Source of the DNA: Streptomyces rishiriensis
GTDB taxonomy: Bacteria; Actinomycetota; Actinomycetes; Streptomycetales; Streptomycetaceae
Assembly: GCF_030815485.1 (NCBI RefSeq)
Contig: NZ_JAUSWV010000002.1
Span: forward strand, 8,404,317 to 8,468,316
Direction of reading: 5' to 3'
Length of the DNA: 64,000 bases
Shown: piece by piece, positions 35,143-44,354 of the stretch
How the letters are laid out: each line of letters starts with the position of its first letter
How positions within the stretch are numbered: the first letter of the stretch is position 1
The notes under the pieces: generated by a model
Database searches by the model: none
What the model saw: only the letters and a program-made list of their open reading frames with translations
What the model was told of the DNA's origin: nothing
Position numbers and translations under genes: made by a program

Positions 35143-35195
35143 CTATAACAGTCGTCATAGTCTACCGTGATCGTCACCTATAACGACTGTCATAG
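35143..35195. promoter_or_regulatory. Two TetR operators in inverted orientation
   Basis: CTATAACAGTCGTCATAG (35143-35160) and CTATAACGACTGTCATAG (35178-35195). Each is an imperfect palindrome, and the second nearly equals the reverse complement of the first. Centres are 35 bp apart. Confidence 0.75.
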
Positions 35196-35251
35196 TCCTT
35201 GAGCGCCGTCCTGTGCGCCCCAGAAACGAAACGAAACGAAGAGAGCATGCC

Positions 35252-35692
35252 ATGCCGATGATCCGGCTCACCGCCCCCGCCGGCGCCCTGACCGAGCAGG
35301 GCCGCAACAGCGTCCAGAAAGACCTCGCCGCGGTACTGCTCCGCTGGGAGGGCGCCCCCGACACCGCGTTCTTCCGCGCCCAGGCCTGGAGTTACCTCGT
35401 CGACCTGCCGGAGGGCGCCCAGACCACCGCCGAGGACGACGCACCGCGCTTCCTGGTCGAGATCACCGTCCCGCGGGGCGCCCTGTCGGAGCGCCGCAAG
35501 GCCGGCCTGGTCGAGGAGGCGACGAAGACCGTCCTGGCCGCCGCAGGACTCGCCCCGGACCAGGCCGTGCGGGTATGGGTCCTGGTGCACGAACAGCCCG
35601 ACGGCACCTGGGGCGCGGGCGGCGCCGTGATCCGGTACGCCGACCTCGTCGCCTTGGCCCAGCAGGGGAAGGCGGCCCAGGGCGATGCGTGA
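35252..35692 (+). CDS. Tautomerase family protein
   Basis: 146 residues beginning Met-Pro, so the mature protein would expose the catalytic N-terminal proline of the 4-oxalocrotonate tautomerase superfamily. That fixes the start at ATG 35252, with GAAGAGA just upstream. At roughly twice the length of 4-OT monomers it is probably the fused beta-alpha-beta type. It overlaps the dehydrogenase by 8 bases and is controlled by the divergent TetR gene. Confidence 0.8.
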   Translation: MPMIRLTAPAGALTEQGRNSVQKDLAAVLLRWEGAPDTAFFRAQAWSYLVDLPEGAQTTAEDDAPRFLVEITVPRGALSERRKAGLVEEATKTVLAAAGLAPDQAVRVWVLVHEQPDGTWGAGGAVIRYADLVALAQQGKAAQGDA

Positions 35693-36695
35693 ACTGACCT
35701 ACGTCGCCAAGCGCACCGTCGAGTGGCGCGAGGCACCCGACCCGGAGGTCCGGTCGGCCGGAGAGGCGATCGTCGCACCGGTGGCCGTCACGCCCTGTGA
35801 CGTCGACTCCTCGATCCTCGCCGGGCACGGGTTCATCGACCCGCCCTTCGCCCTCGGCCATGAGTGCGTCGCCCGGGTCGTGGAGACCGGCGACGCCGTC
35901 ACGGCGGTAATCCCCGGTGACCTCGTGGTGGTGCCCTGGTCCATCAACTGCGGTACCTGCGACCGCTGCCGGGCCGGACTGACCGCACACTGCAGTGCCG
36001 TGCCGTACATGGCGATGTACGGCGCCCCGATCGGCGGCAACTGGGGCGGGCTCTTCTCCGACCTGGTCCGGGTGCCGTACGCCGACGCCATGCTCGTGCC
36101 GTTGCCCACCGGCCTCGACCCGGTCGCCATGGCCGCGGCCAGCGACAACTGGTCCCTCGCCTGGCGCCTGGTCGCCCCCCACCTCAAGACCCGTCCCGGC
36201 GCCCGGGTCCTGGTCGTCGCCCGCGGCAGCATCGGCCTGTACGTGTGCGACATCGCCCGCGCGCTCGGCGCGTCCGAGGTGCTCTACGTCGACCCCGATG
36301 CCGAACACCGCCGTATCGCAGGGGAGTTCGGAGCCGCCACGGCCGAGACGCTGGAGCCGGTCCCGCAGAGCTTCGACATCGCCGTCGAGGCCACCGGGCG
36401 AGTCGACCAACTCGCCCTCGTCGTCCAGCGCCTCGCGCCGGAAGGGATCTGCGAGAGTGCCGGCAACCACTTCCGCCCCGGCGAACTGCCCCTGCTCGAC
36501 ATGTACCTCACCGGCGTCACCCTGCGCATCGCCCGCGACAACGTCCGCGCACACATCCCCGACGCCCTGGACCTCGCCGCCTCCGGTGCCGTCGCCCCCG
36601 GACGGGTCGTCTCCAACGTCATCGACTGGGAGGACCTGCCCGCCGCGCTGCCCGAGAAGCACCTCAAGCCGGTCTTCGTCCGGGCCGATGACTGA
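35685..36695 (+). CDS. Zinc-dependent medium-chain alcohol dehydrogenase
   Basis: 336 residues. Catalytic zinc ligands Cys38 (TPCDVD) and His59-Glu60 (GHE) and the structural zinc set Cys89, Cys92, Cys95 and Cys103 are all present. The Rossmann glycine motif is degenerate (VLVVARGSIGLYVCDIARAL). It is an NAD(P)-dependent oxidoreductase of unknown alcohol or aldehyde. It is translationally coupled to the tautomerase gene (8-base overlap), suggesting that both act on one carbonyl compound, perhaps the TetR ligand. Confidence 0.85.
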   Translation: MRELTYVAKRTVEWREAPDPEVRSAGEAIVAPVAVTPCDVDSSILAGHGFIDPPFALGHECVARVVETGDAVTAVIPGDLVVVPWSINCGTCDRCRAGLTAHCSAVPYMAMYGAPIGGNWGGLFSDLVRVPYADAMLVPLPTGLDPVAMAAASDNWSLAWRLVAPHLKTRPGARVLVVARGSIGLYVCDIARALGASEVLYVDPDAEHRRIAGEFGAATAETLEPVPQSFDIAVEATGRVDQLALVVQRLAPEGICESAGNHFRPGELPLLDMYLTGVTLRIARDNVRAHIPDALDLAASGAVAPGRVVSNVIDWEDLPAALPEKHLKPVFVRADD

Positions 36696-37195
36696 GCACA
36701 CCCGCAGCCGTCCCCCTCCGCCCCCCCACAGCACACCCCGTGCCGTGCCAGCCGCGTCGGGCGGGCCGCGCCAGCCGGTTGGCGAAGCCGGTGACGGTGG
36801 CCTTCGTCGGGGTTCGGTCGGGCGAGCTCGTCGGCACGTACGTCGAGCTGCCGGTGCCGGCACTTCCCGGCTGCGGTAGCAGGTCTGTCAGCGCGTGGCC
36901 GCGACCGGTCTCCTCACCGGCCGGCCTCGAGAGCGACGCGGGAATGTGGTGAGGCGCGCGCAGGGCTTCGTCACGTCCGGGTTGGCGACCACGACGGGCT
37001 GCCGTCTTGCGGGAAGGTCCGCTTCGAGCCCGTGGGTGACACCGCGAGGAACTGACCGGCGCCGAGCTGGAGTTGCCGTGAGGTCCAGACCATTGACCTG
37101 TCCACGGCTTCCGGTTAACGTCTGCCCACACCCTTTCCAAGGGCCCGCCCCTGTGCCCCCACCGCAGTGTTCGGCAAGCCTCGGGAGGCTCCTCC
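36696..37195. other. Intergenic region with a promoter at its end
   Basis: 500 bases with no recognised gene. The only clear signal is the sigma70-like promoter at 37093-37121 for the GH76 gene. Confidence 0.4.
37093..37121 (+). promoter_or_regulatory. Sigma70-type promoter for the GH76 gene
   Basis: TTGACC (37093-37098), a 17-base spacer, then TAACGT (37116-37121). It lies 75 bases upstream of the start codon. Confidence 0.55.
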
Positions 37196-38659
37196 ATGCG
37201 TGTCAAGCGATCATTGCCTGCCGCACTCCTGCTCATTCTCGCGACAACGATGTCAGGCTCTCTGGTCCAGGCTGCTCCCACCGCTTCGGCGGCCGTGTCG
37301 GCGACAGTGTGCAACAAGTACTGCGACGCCCGGGACCCGGCCCTCAGCGCACAGGACCGCAAACCCGTCACCGCCACGCTCTTCTCACGCACGTTCGTGC
37401 TCCACTTCGCCGACGCCGACGCCATGGGCTGGGCGTCCATAGGCAACGGCAGCCCCGGGGACGAGGTATGGATGGACCGCTCGTTCGACGGCGGCCGCAC
37501 CTGGTCCTCCGGCAGCCGGCTCGGCGCCACCACGATCCCGGCCGGCCAGAGCGGCTGGCGGACCCTGATGTACAACGTCGACGACTGGGCGAATCACGGT
37601 GTCGGTGCCCTGCGCGCCTGCGGCAAGGCCGTCGACCGCACCGACATCGTCTGCACGCCCTGGGCCCGCTCCACCTGGAACGCCGCCGACCGGCGCACCG
37701 CGGCGGCCACCGCGCAGATGCAGTTCTACGACTACGGCACCGGCCTCTTCAACACCACTGGCTGGTGGAACTCCGCCAACGCGCTGAACGCCGTCATCGA
37801 CAACGCCCGGGTGACCGGCATGAAGAGCTACACCTACGCCATCGGCCGCACCTACGATCTGCAGATCAACGCCCACGCCGGGCAGTTCCGCAACGACTAC
37901 GTCGACGACACCGGATGGTGGGGGCTGACCTGGATCGCGGCCTACGACTTGACCGGCGACAGCCGCTACCTGGCCACGGCCCGGGCCGACGCGGACTACA
38001 TGGCCTCCTACTGGGACAACACCTGCGGTGGCGGGGTGTGGTGGAGCACCGCGAAGACGGTGAAGAACGCCATCCCCAACTCGCTCTACATCGAACTCAA
38101 CGCCGCCCTGCACAACCGTATCCCGGGCGACACGGCGTACCTTCAGCGCGCGAAGGCCGACTGGACCTGGTTCCAGGGCACCGGCATGGTCAACTCCGAC
38201 AACACGGTGGGCGACGGCATCAGCCTGAGCACCTGCAGGAACGGCAACGCCACCGTGTGGTCGTACAACCAGGGTCAGCTGCTCGGCGGTCTGACCGAGC
38301 TGTACAAGGCCACAGGTGACTCCTCCGTACTGACCGCCGCTCGTCGGATCGCCGACGCCAACACCACCTCCAGCAGGCTCAACACCTCGGCGGGCATTCT
38401 CAAGGACCCCTGCGAGACCGGCGACTGCGGCGCCGACGGCCCGTCCTTCAAGGGCGCCGACGTACGCGGCCTGGCGAAGCTCAACGCGGTACTGTCCGAC
38501 CACCCCTACACGGCGTACCTCAACAAGCAGGCCGCACAGGCCTATGCCGCCGACCGCAACGCGCTCGACCAGTACGGGCTGCGCTGGTACGGCCCCCTGG
38601 ACAAGACCGACGCCGCCCGCCAGCAGAGCGCTCTCGATGTGATGAACGCCGCCTCCTGA
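37196..38659 (+). CDS. Secreted glycoside hydrolase family 76 protein
   Basis: 487 residues. The Sec signal peptide (MRVKRSLPAALLLILATTM to about VQAAPTASA) leads into an N-terminal region with FDGGRTWSSGSRLG. The GH76 alpha/alpha barrel follows, with the tandem catalytic aspartates Asp237-Asp238 (NDYVDDTGWWG). GH76 enzymes are endo-alpha-1,6-mannanases acting on fungal or yeast cell walls. A GGGAGG site precedes ATG. It is a monocistronic extracellular enzyme with its own promoter. Confidence 0.88.
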   Translation: MRVKRSLPAALLLILATTMSGSLVQAAPTASAAVSATVCNKYCDARDPALSAQDRKPVTATLFSRTFVLHFADADAMGWASIGNGSPGDEVWMDRSFDGGRTWSSGSRLGATTIPAGQSGWRTLMYNVDDWANHGVGALRACGKAVDRTDIVCTPWARSTWNAADRRTAAATAQMQFYDYGTGLFNTTGWWNSANALNAVIDNARVTGMKSYTYAIGRTYDLQINAHAGQFRNDYVDDTGWWGLTWIAAYDLTGDSRYLATARADADYMASYWDNTCGGGVWWSTAKTVKNAIPNSLYIELNAALHNRIPGDTAYLQRAKADWTWFQGTGMVNSDNTVGDGISLSTCRNGNATVWSYNQGQLLGGLTELYKATGDSSVLTAARRIADANTTSSRLNTSAGILKDPCETGDCGADGPSFKGADVRGLAKLNAVLSDHPYTAYLNKQAAQAYAADRNALDQYGLRWYGPLDKTDAARQQSALDVMNAAS

Positions 38660-38869
38660 CCCCCCGACAGCCGCCCGCGGCGGATCCGTCCTGGCAGTGG
38701 ACAGCGCCCTCCGTGACCAGCCCACCAGCGGCCACCGCCCATTCCTCTGATCGGGCGGGACGCTGCCCTCATGACACGCCTCGTCCGGCTCCTTCCCGAC
38801 CGTGCGCTCGACCGCCTCGCAGCCGCGAACCTCCGCCCCCACTTGCCAAAGGGCACCACCACCACCTGA

Positions 38870-39290
38870 TCTCCGTGACCACCGGTGCGCGCCGCTCTAC
38901 GGTTCGTTCCAGAGTGCTCGGGGTCATGGGCGCTCCGGCCCGGCGGCCGGGGAAGAGCCATCGGGCGTCGGGGTCGGTCGCGGTCATGGTGTTCGGGCGC
39001 TGCCCCAGGTGGTCGAGCAGCGTCCCGGCGAACGGGGGCGGGACAGGTGACGGCGGGTCGCCGGGCCGGACGAGGACTTCGTCGTCGTCCTCGTGCTGGA
39101 CGTCGTCGGTGCCTGGACCGGCGATCCGTGTCAGCGGCTGTGCGTCGCGTAGCGGAGGAAGAGCGCGACAGCCACGCGGACCTGGAGCGGGACGTCGTCG
39201 TGGTCGACGAGCTGTCGCAGCAGCACGAGCCGCTGGTGCTGGGCGATCGGCGCGAGGTTGCCGGTCGAGCGGGCCGGGACAGTGACGGCG
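38870..39290 (-). pseudogene. Tyrosine-recombinase-like gene remnant (middle part)
   Basis: The minus strand reads QHQRLVLLRQLVDHDDVPLQ then VRVAVALFLRYA. After a frameshift near 39140 it continues PLTRIAGPGTDDVQHEDDDE and later DPDARWLFPGRRAGAPM. These pieces match plasmid- or transposon-borne site-specific recombinases of streptomycetes. No catalytic C-terminus is present. A C-terminal piece of the same kind occurs at 59325-59450. Confidence 0.55.
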
Positions 39291-39492
39291 GGCATGTGCT
39301 TGGAGCGCATGGCCCAGCGAGGAGGGCGTCGCCGACGAGCTGAAGGGGAGCGACGTCGGCCTGGAGTTCTCACGGAGAAAACCTCTGGACCTGCCTGGTC
39401 GGCTGACGCGCTGTCGCCTGCGGTTCCGTCCTCAAGAAGGTACGGCTCGCTGTGGCCTTACGAACTCCCTTGCAGGGTCCTACATTTGAGTC

Positions 39493-40368
39493 ATGGACAC
39501 TCGGCATTCCGGTCCGCTGGCGGAAGTTGTGTCACCCGTGACAGCCGGATGGCGGTTGCTGTTCGTGCCCAGCCGGGCCCGCGAGCTGGCCGTCGCGCTC
39601 GGCGGGAGCATCATGGTCCCGTCGATGGTCGCAGCCCCCCTTCTGCTGGCCGCTCTGGTGGCCGCCGTGGTCTCGGGGAAGTCATTCTTCTGGGGCAGTT
39701 TCTGGGTCCTACTGGCGTTCACGGTCGTCGCAGTGGTCCTGCTCACCGTGGCCATGATGTACGTCACGGTCTCCATGACGGTGCGGTGGGTCGAGCTCCG
39801 TCCCCTGGGGACTCCGGCCCAGGTCGTGATCGCCCGCTTTCTGCGTTCGTCGACCATGGCGATGGCTGATCTGCAGCGAGTCGTCGTCATCGAGCGACTC
39901 CGTCTGGGGCAGCGGCAGTCGATCAAGGTGGTGTTGCATACCGGCAGCGAGACGGTGGAGTGCGAACCGGCGATGTCCGCACCGCTCTCTCGGGTCGACG
40001 CACAGGCGCTGACCGGCTGGTTGACCGAGCAACTCGGCCGCGTCCAGGTGGCGGTGGAGTGTCGGACGGAGGTCAAGCGCGACTTCCTGCGTCCGGACGA
40101 GTGGTGGACCCCGTCCCACACCGCCGAGCTGTGGCGGGTACCCGTCGGTGAGGTCGACGGCATAGCCGCCCAGCGCGGCGTCGAAGGCTATCGGTACACG
40201 CCCCGGGCCGCCGCGATGTACAGCCCTGGCACTTCGGTCACCGTCTACGACCCGGGCCGGGCCTACGAGGTCGCCGAAGAACTCCGCGCGGAACGAGCCG
40301 CCGCCCAGGCCGCCGACAGCACGGCAGCCCCCGGCCCGGCCGAGGACGACGCAACGGATTCCCGCTGA
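39493..40368 (+). CDS. Membrane-anchored protein of unknown function
   Basis: 291 residues. Two adjacent hydrophobic helices (SMVAAPLLLAALVAAVV and GSFWVLLAFTVVAVVLLTVA) are followed by a soluble, mostly beta domain with a PH-like feel (MADLQRVVVIERLRLGQRQS, VVLHTGSETVECEP). The C-terminal tail is Ala/Glu-rich. It has good coding character but no recognised family. It is flanked by recombinase and transposase remnants. Confidence 0.65.
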   Translation: MDTRHSGPLAEVVSPVTAGWRLLFVPSRARELAVALGGSIMVPSMVAAPLLLAALVAAVVSGKSFFWGSFWVLLAFTVVAVVLLTVAMMYVTVSMTVRWVELRPLGTPAQVVIARFLRSSTMAMADLQRVVVIERLRLGQRQSIKVVLHTGSETVECEPAMSAPLSRVDAQALTGWLTEQLGRVQVAVECRTEVKRDFLRPDEWWTPSHTAELWRVPVGEVDGIAAQRGVEGYRYTPRAAAMYSPGTSVTVYDPGRAYEVAEELRAERAAAQAADSTAAPGPAEDDATDSR

Positions 40369-40404
40369 CTCGGTCGGGCCGGTCCTGCCCTGGCTCGGAG
40401 TGGG

Positions 40405-40840
40405 CGCTTGGCCCTGGAAACCCTTGATGAACTGGCCGGATGGGGTCTGGTGCCGCCGGTGCTGGTGGCGGACGTCGGCTACGGACAGAACGTCGACTTC
40501 CGCGACGGACTGGAACATCGCAGCATCGACCACGTGGTGGCCATCCGCTCGGACGTGACCGTCCACCCGCATGATGCGGTGCCCACCGCCCGGTGTGGTC
40601 CGGCAACGGCCGCAAGCCGCAGCCCCGCTACCGTGACAAGGCGTCCTCGGTCGCCGCGCTCGCGGCCCGCCACGGGCGGCAGGCGTTCACCGAGGTGACC
40701 TGGCAGGAAGGCTCACGCGGACCGATGCGGTCGCACTTCCTGGCGTTGCGGACCCCGGCCGGCCGGCCGGGGTCCGGGCCCGTCGCCTGGCTCAGGCCGC
40801 CGCCACCGCCGGGCCGGACCGGTGTTCACCGGGCGGTGCG
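40405..40840 (+). pseudogene. IS701-family transposase remnant
   Basis: ALETLDELAGWGLVPPVLVA followed by DVGYGQNVDFRDGLE, then, in another frame from about 40593, QPRYRDKASSVAALAARHGR and TWQEGSRGPMRSHFLAL. These are consecutive IS701-type DDE transposase segments. A frameshift and loss of both ends show that it is inactive. Confidence 0.75.
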
Positions 40841-40890
40841 GCTTGCCGGCGCCCTGCCTTAGGCGCCCGCTGCGCACTCCCTTGCGCTGC

Positions 40891-41895
40891 TCAGGCGGTG
40901 GGGGGCGACGGCGGCTTCCCTGGTGGAGGGCCTTCGTAGCCGGTCGTAGGTTTCCCCGAGCCCAAACCCCTCGGAGTGCTTCGTGCGCTCCCGGCGATCG
41001 AGATCGACAGTCCGTCGGTCAGCCAGCGATGCGCCACCGTCATGTTCAGCACGCGCCCGCCCGTAGCGGTGCCGACCAGGGCCCAGTACCGCTCCAGCCG
41101 GGGGTCGAACCCGGATGAGCGCGACACCAGCGCGTGCAGGTGTGCGCGGAAGGCGGGGGTGTCCGACTCCTGCCGGGCTCGTGCGTGGGCGGACACGAAC
41201 GCGTCCACCGCATCCCCGGCGCTGGGCGGCAGCCCGTGGGCCAGGGCGGCGGCCGTCAGGGCGGCGGCTTCGTCGACCTCCGCGTAGAAGGCCGGGCCGT
41301 CCCTCATCTCTTCGTCGTGGTCTTGGGTCCAGCGGCTGAAACTGGGCGTGGAGATGAGCAGGTGCAGTTCGGCGTAGGCCAGGGCCGTAGCGGGGACGGG
41401 ATCCTGCGGCGGCGCGGGAGCCAGCATGGCGATCATGATGTCGAGTCGGCGCTTGGGCATGGCCGCGGACAGCTCGCGGTACCAGTGATCAGTGAGCGTG
41501 CGATGCGCCTCCGGGAGCCGCTGCACGCGGGACAGTATCTCCAGACGCCGCAGCCGTTCCTCGCCCGGGCAGTCGTCCAGGGACTTGAGCGTGGCCTCGC
41601 GCCACCGCAGTTCGGTCAGTCGTTCCTGCACCACTTCGAGCTCGGTTGCCACCAGTTCGCCGAGCGTGCACTCGCCCGTCACCACCTGCGTGATGGTCGC
41701 GATCGAGGTGTTCAGTGCCCGCAGGCGTCTGATGAGCCGGATCCGCTCCCACGCCTCGGGGCCGTAGCGCCGATGACCACCGGAGCTACGGACGGCCACC
41801 GGCAGCAGACCACTGTCGGAGTAGTAACGGAGCGTCTTGACGGAAAGACCTGTTCCGGCCGCCAGTTCACCGATGCTCCATGTGTCTTGCGTCAC
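40891..41895 (-). CDS. MerR family regulator with long C-terminal domain
   Basis: 334 residues. The N-terminal MerR DNA-binding domain is WSIGELAAGTGLSVKTLRYY, then SGGHRRYGPEAWERIRLI and a coiled-coil helix (ELEVVQERLTELRWREATL). About 200 further helical residues form a ligand-binding region longer than in metal-responsive members. GTG 41895 is chosen to start right before the DNA-binding domain. It is divergent from the carboxylesterase gene with a MerR-type operator between them, suggesting activation by a hydrophobic ester or drug. Confidence 0.85.
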   Translation of the reverse strand: MTQDTWSIGELAAGTGLSVKTLRYYSDSGLLPVAVRSSGGHRRYGPEAWERIRLIRRLRALNTSIATITQVVTGECTLGELVATELEVVQERLTELRWREATLKSLDDCPGEERLRRLEILSRVQRLPEAHRTLTDHWYRELSAAMPKRRLDIMIAMLAPAPPQDPVPATALAYAELHLLISTPSFSRWTQDHDEEMRDGPAFYAEVDEAAALTAAALAHGLPPSAGDAVDAFVSAHARARQESDTPAFRAHLHALVSRSSGFDPRLERYWALVGTATGGRVLNMTVAHRWLTDGLSISIAGSARSTPRGLGSGKPTTGYEGPPPGKPPSPPTA

Positions 41896-41901
41896 AGTGC
41901 C

Positions 41902-41933
41902 TTGAACCTCCAGTGCGCGGGAGGTTCTAGCGT
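41902..41933 (+). promoter_or_regulatory. MerR-type promoter/operator for the carboxylesterase
   Basis: TTGAAC (41902-41907) and TAGCGT (41928-41933) with a long 20-base spacer containing the perfect inverted repeat GAACCTCC (41904-41911) / GGAGGTTC (41920-41927). Typical MerR activator geometry reading toward 42074. Confidence 0.65.
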
Positions 41934-42073
41934 ATGGAGCACTGACGGCGCCGGTCGGCACCGTTTTCGTAGCTCAGAGCTCGTTCCGGCCTGACCGGAC
42001 CGGTGCAGCCGCGTACGGCCGCCTGGTGCGGCGTCGTCCCATGCCGTCCCCGACCCAAGAACGGTGGGTGCGT

Positions 42074-43765
42074 ATGTCCCCGACCATGACAGCACCGCGT
42101 CCATGCCGAAGAGCCGGACTCCGTGTGGTGCTGTTCCCCTTGCTGTGCGCGATGGCACTGCTCTCGGTCATCGCCCTACCTGCGGCCGGCGCAAGCCCCC
42201 GTTCCCCTGGCGCCACGGGGCAGGGCGGCGCCATCGTACGGACCGACCAGGGCCTGGTACGTGGTGTCTCCCACGGCTCGTACACCACCTTCGGCGGCCT
42301 TCCCTACGCCGCGCCGCCGACCGGACCGCTGCGCTGGCGTGCCCCTGTGCCCGCCGCCGCGTGGCGGGGTGTCCGGGATGCGACGAGGCCGGCTGAACGC
42401 TGTGTGCAGATGCCGACACCAGGTACCGGCGCGATCGTCGGCTCGGAGGACTGCCTCTACCTCAACGTCACGGTACCGGCGACGAAGCCGGCCGGGAAGA
42501 AGCGGCCCGTGCTGGTGTGGATGCACGGCGGTGCGTTCCTGGGGGGTTCCGGCAGTGACTACAGCGCTGAACGACTGGCGGTCCTAGGTGACGCGGTCGT
42601 CGTCACGGTCAACTACCGGTTGGGGATCTTCGGCTACTTCGGTCACTCCGGGTTGGGCGCCGCCCCGCCTTTCGGGCTGGCGGACCAGCAGACCGCCCTG
42701 CGCTGGGTGCGGGCGAACGCCGCGCCGTTCGGCGGTGATCCGAGCAAGGTCACGCTGTTCGGTGAATCCGCGGGCGCCCTCAGTATCTGTGCACACCTCA
42801 CCTCGCCGACCGCCGTCGGACTCTTTCAGCGGGCCGTGCTCCAGAGCGGTTCCTGCCTCACGTCCTTCCCGCGCGGCGCCCTCGGGCCCGGCACACCGGC
42901 GTACGAGCCGTTCGCCGCACAGGCCGATGTCCAGACGGCCGGTGCGCAAGCCGCCCGGCAACTGGGCTGCACGGCGGGCGGCGGGGACGAGGTACTGGCG
43001 TGCCTGCGCCGGCTGAGCACGGATCGTCTCGCCACCGCGCAGCTGATGCAGTCCTTCAACCGGCCCGCCTTCGGCAACGGGCTGCTGCCCCTCGCGCCCG
43101 GCCGGGCGTTGGCGTCGGGACGCTTCCACCGCGTGCCGGTCGTGCTGGGCACCAACCACGATGAGATGCGGATGTTCGTCGGCGTGTCGCTCGCCGCGTT
43201 CCCGATCCGTACCGAGGACGACTACCGCGCCCGTCTGGCGGACGCATTCGGTCCTGCGGCCCCGGCCGTCGAGGCGCGGTATCCGGCAGCACACCATGCC
43301 TCTCCCGCGCTGGCCTGGGCCGCGGTGCTGACCGATCGATCCTTCACGTGCACCACGCTGGCAGCCGACCGGGCCATCGCGGCGCATGCCCCCGGTCTGC
43401 CGCTGTACGGCTACGAGTTCAACGATCCGGAAGCTCCCGTCCTCGCCGGTCTGCCGGCGAACCCGGGCTTCCCCTACGGTGCGGCGCACGGCTTCGAGAT
43501 GCCGTTCCTGTTCCCCTCCGTCCCCACCGAGCGGCCGCTGAGCAACAGCCAGCGCGCCCTGTCGGACCGGATGGTCGGCTACTGGACGACCTTCGCGCGC
43601 ACCGGCGACCCGAACGCCCCCGACGCCCCGCTATGGCCCACCCTCCGCCCGTCGTCACCTCACACGCCGTCGGTGCTGTCGTTGGTTTCCGGACCAGGCG
43701 GGATCCACCCGGTCGACGCCTATTCCGCACACCAATGCTCGTTCTGGGACCGCCTGTCCCAGTGA
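42074..43765 (+). CDS. Secreted type-B carboxylesterase
   Basis: 563 residues. The signal peptide (RRAGLRVVLFPLLCAMALL to about PAAGASP) precedes a carboxylesterase/lipase (CE10-like) domain. The catalytic triad is Ser232 (FGESAGA), Glu364 (GTNHDEMRMF) and His472 (AAHGFEMPFLF). The oxyanion-hole HGGAF is in VLVWMHGGAFLGG, and a SEDCLYLNV signature is present. It hydrolyses esters outside the cell. The start is uncertain: an upstream GTG and a downstream ATG (42086) are in frame. It is probably activated by the divergent MerR protein. Confidence 0.88.
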   Translation: MSPTMTAPRPCRRAGLRVVLFPLLCAMALLSVIALPAAGASPRSPGATGQGGAIVRTDQGLVRGVSHGSYTTFGGLPYAAPPTGPLRWRAPVPAAAWRGVRDATRPAERCVQMPTPGTGAIVGSEDCLYLNVTVPATKPAGKKRPVLVWMHGGAFLGGSGSDYSAERLAVLGDAVVVTVNYRLGIFGYFGHSGLGAAPPFGLADQQTALRWVRANAAPFGGDPSKVTLFGESAGALSICAHLTSPTAVGLFQRAVLQSGSCLTSFPRGALGPGTPAYEPFAAQADVQTAGAQAARQLGCTAGGGDEVLACLRRLSTDRLATAQLMQSFNRPAFGNGLLPLAPGRALASGRFHRVPVVLGTNHDEMRMFVGVSLAAFPIRTEDDYRARLADAFGPAAPAVEARYPAAHHASPALAWAAVLTDRSFTCTTLAADRAIAAHAPGLPLYGYEFNDPEAPVLAGLPANPGFPYGAAHGFEMPFLFPSVPTERPLSNSQRALSDRMVGYWTTFARTGDPNAPDAPLWPTLRPSSPHTPSVLSLVSGPGGIHPVDAYSAHQCSFWDRLSQ

Positions 43766-44354
43766 GCCTCCCCGCGCGTGCCCGGCTTCGGACGGCGAGC
43801 TGCCCGCTCGTCCGCTGCCACACCCGCTCGACCGCGGCCAGCTCATCGCGCTCAGCTCGTCCCTCCGACAGCTGCTTGACCAGCTGCACTTCGAGCCCGT
43901 CCAATCCGCGCGGCGATCCGGGAGAAGACATGCGTGGGCTGATGCCGCGTGCGAAGGTGCCGAACAGGAGGGGGCGTCTCCGCGCCAGGCGTCGGCCAGC
44001 CACACCACCGGCTCCCGAGCGGCGGCGCCACTATCCGGGCGGCTGCGTCTTCCTGACCGGACGACGCTCGAGGGCGTCATGTACGTGCTGCGCACGGGTG
44101 TCGCGTGGCGTGGTGTTCCCGCGGAAACGGTGGGCTGCTCCGGTGTGACGGCCTGGCGCCGGTTACGGGACCGGACCGAGGCCGGCGTCCGGCCCCGCTC
44201 GGCGTCTGGCCAGGCGGCCTTGTGGGCAACTGTCCGTGGTCCGGCCTCGTCACCAGCAGGGCCACTGGGGAATGGCCGGACTGCCGTGCGCCGGCCATCG
44301 AGGGAGCGGGGCAAGACGGGCGAGGCGGCCGCGGTCAGGCTGACCGGCCTCCCG
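43766..44354. other. Intergenic region with decayed mobile DNA
   Basis: 589 bases. Apart from the IS5-type fragment at 44046-44195, a minus-strand stretch near 43790-43935 (GLEVQLVKQLSEGRAERDEL) looks like a short coiled coil of unknown origin. No intact gene is present. Confidence 0.35.
44046..44195 (+). pseudogene. IS5-family transposase N-terminal fragment
   Basis: RLPDRTTLEGVMYVLRTGVA followed by WRGVPAETVGCSGVTAWRRL and RDRTEAGV is the N-terminal recognition part of an IS5-type transposase. Neither the start nor the DDE domain is present. Confidence 0.7.

Noticed and set aside
43790..43935. Minus-strand coiled-coil-like stretch GLEVQLVKQLSEGRAERDEL
   Set aside because: Too short and without family assignment; probably part of a decayed mobile element.
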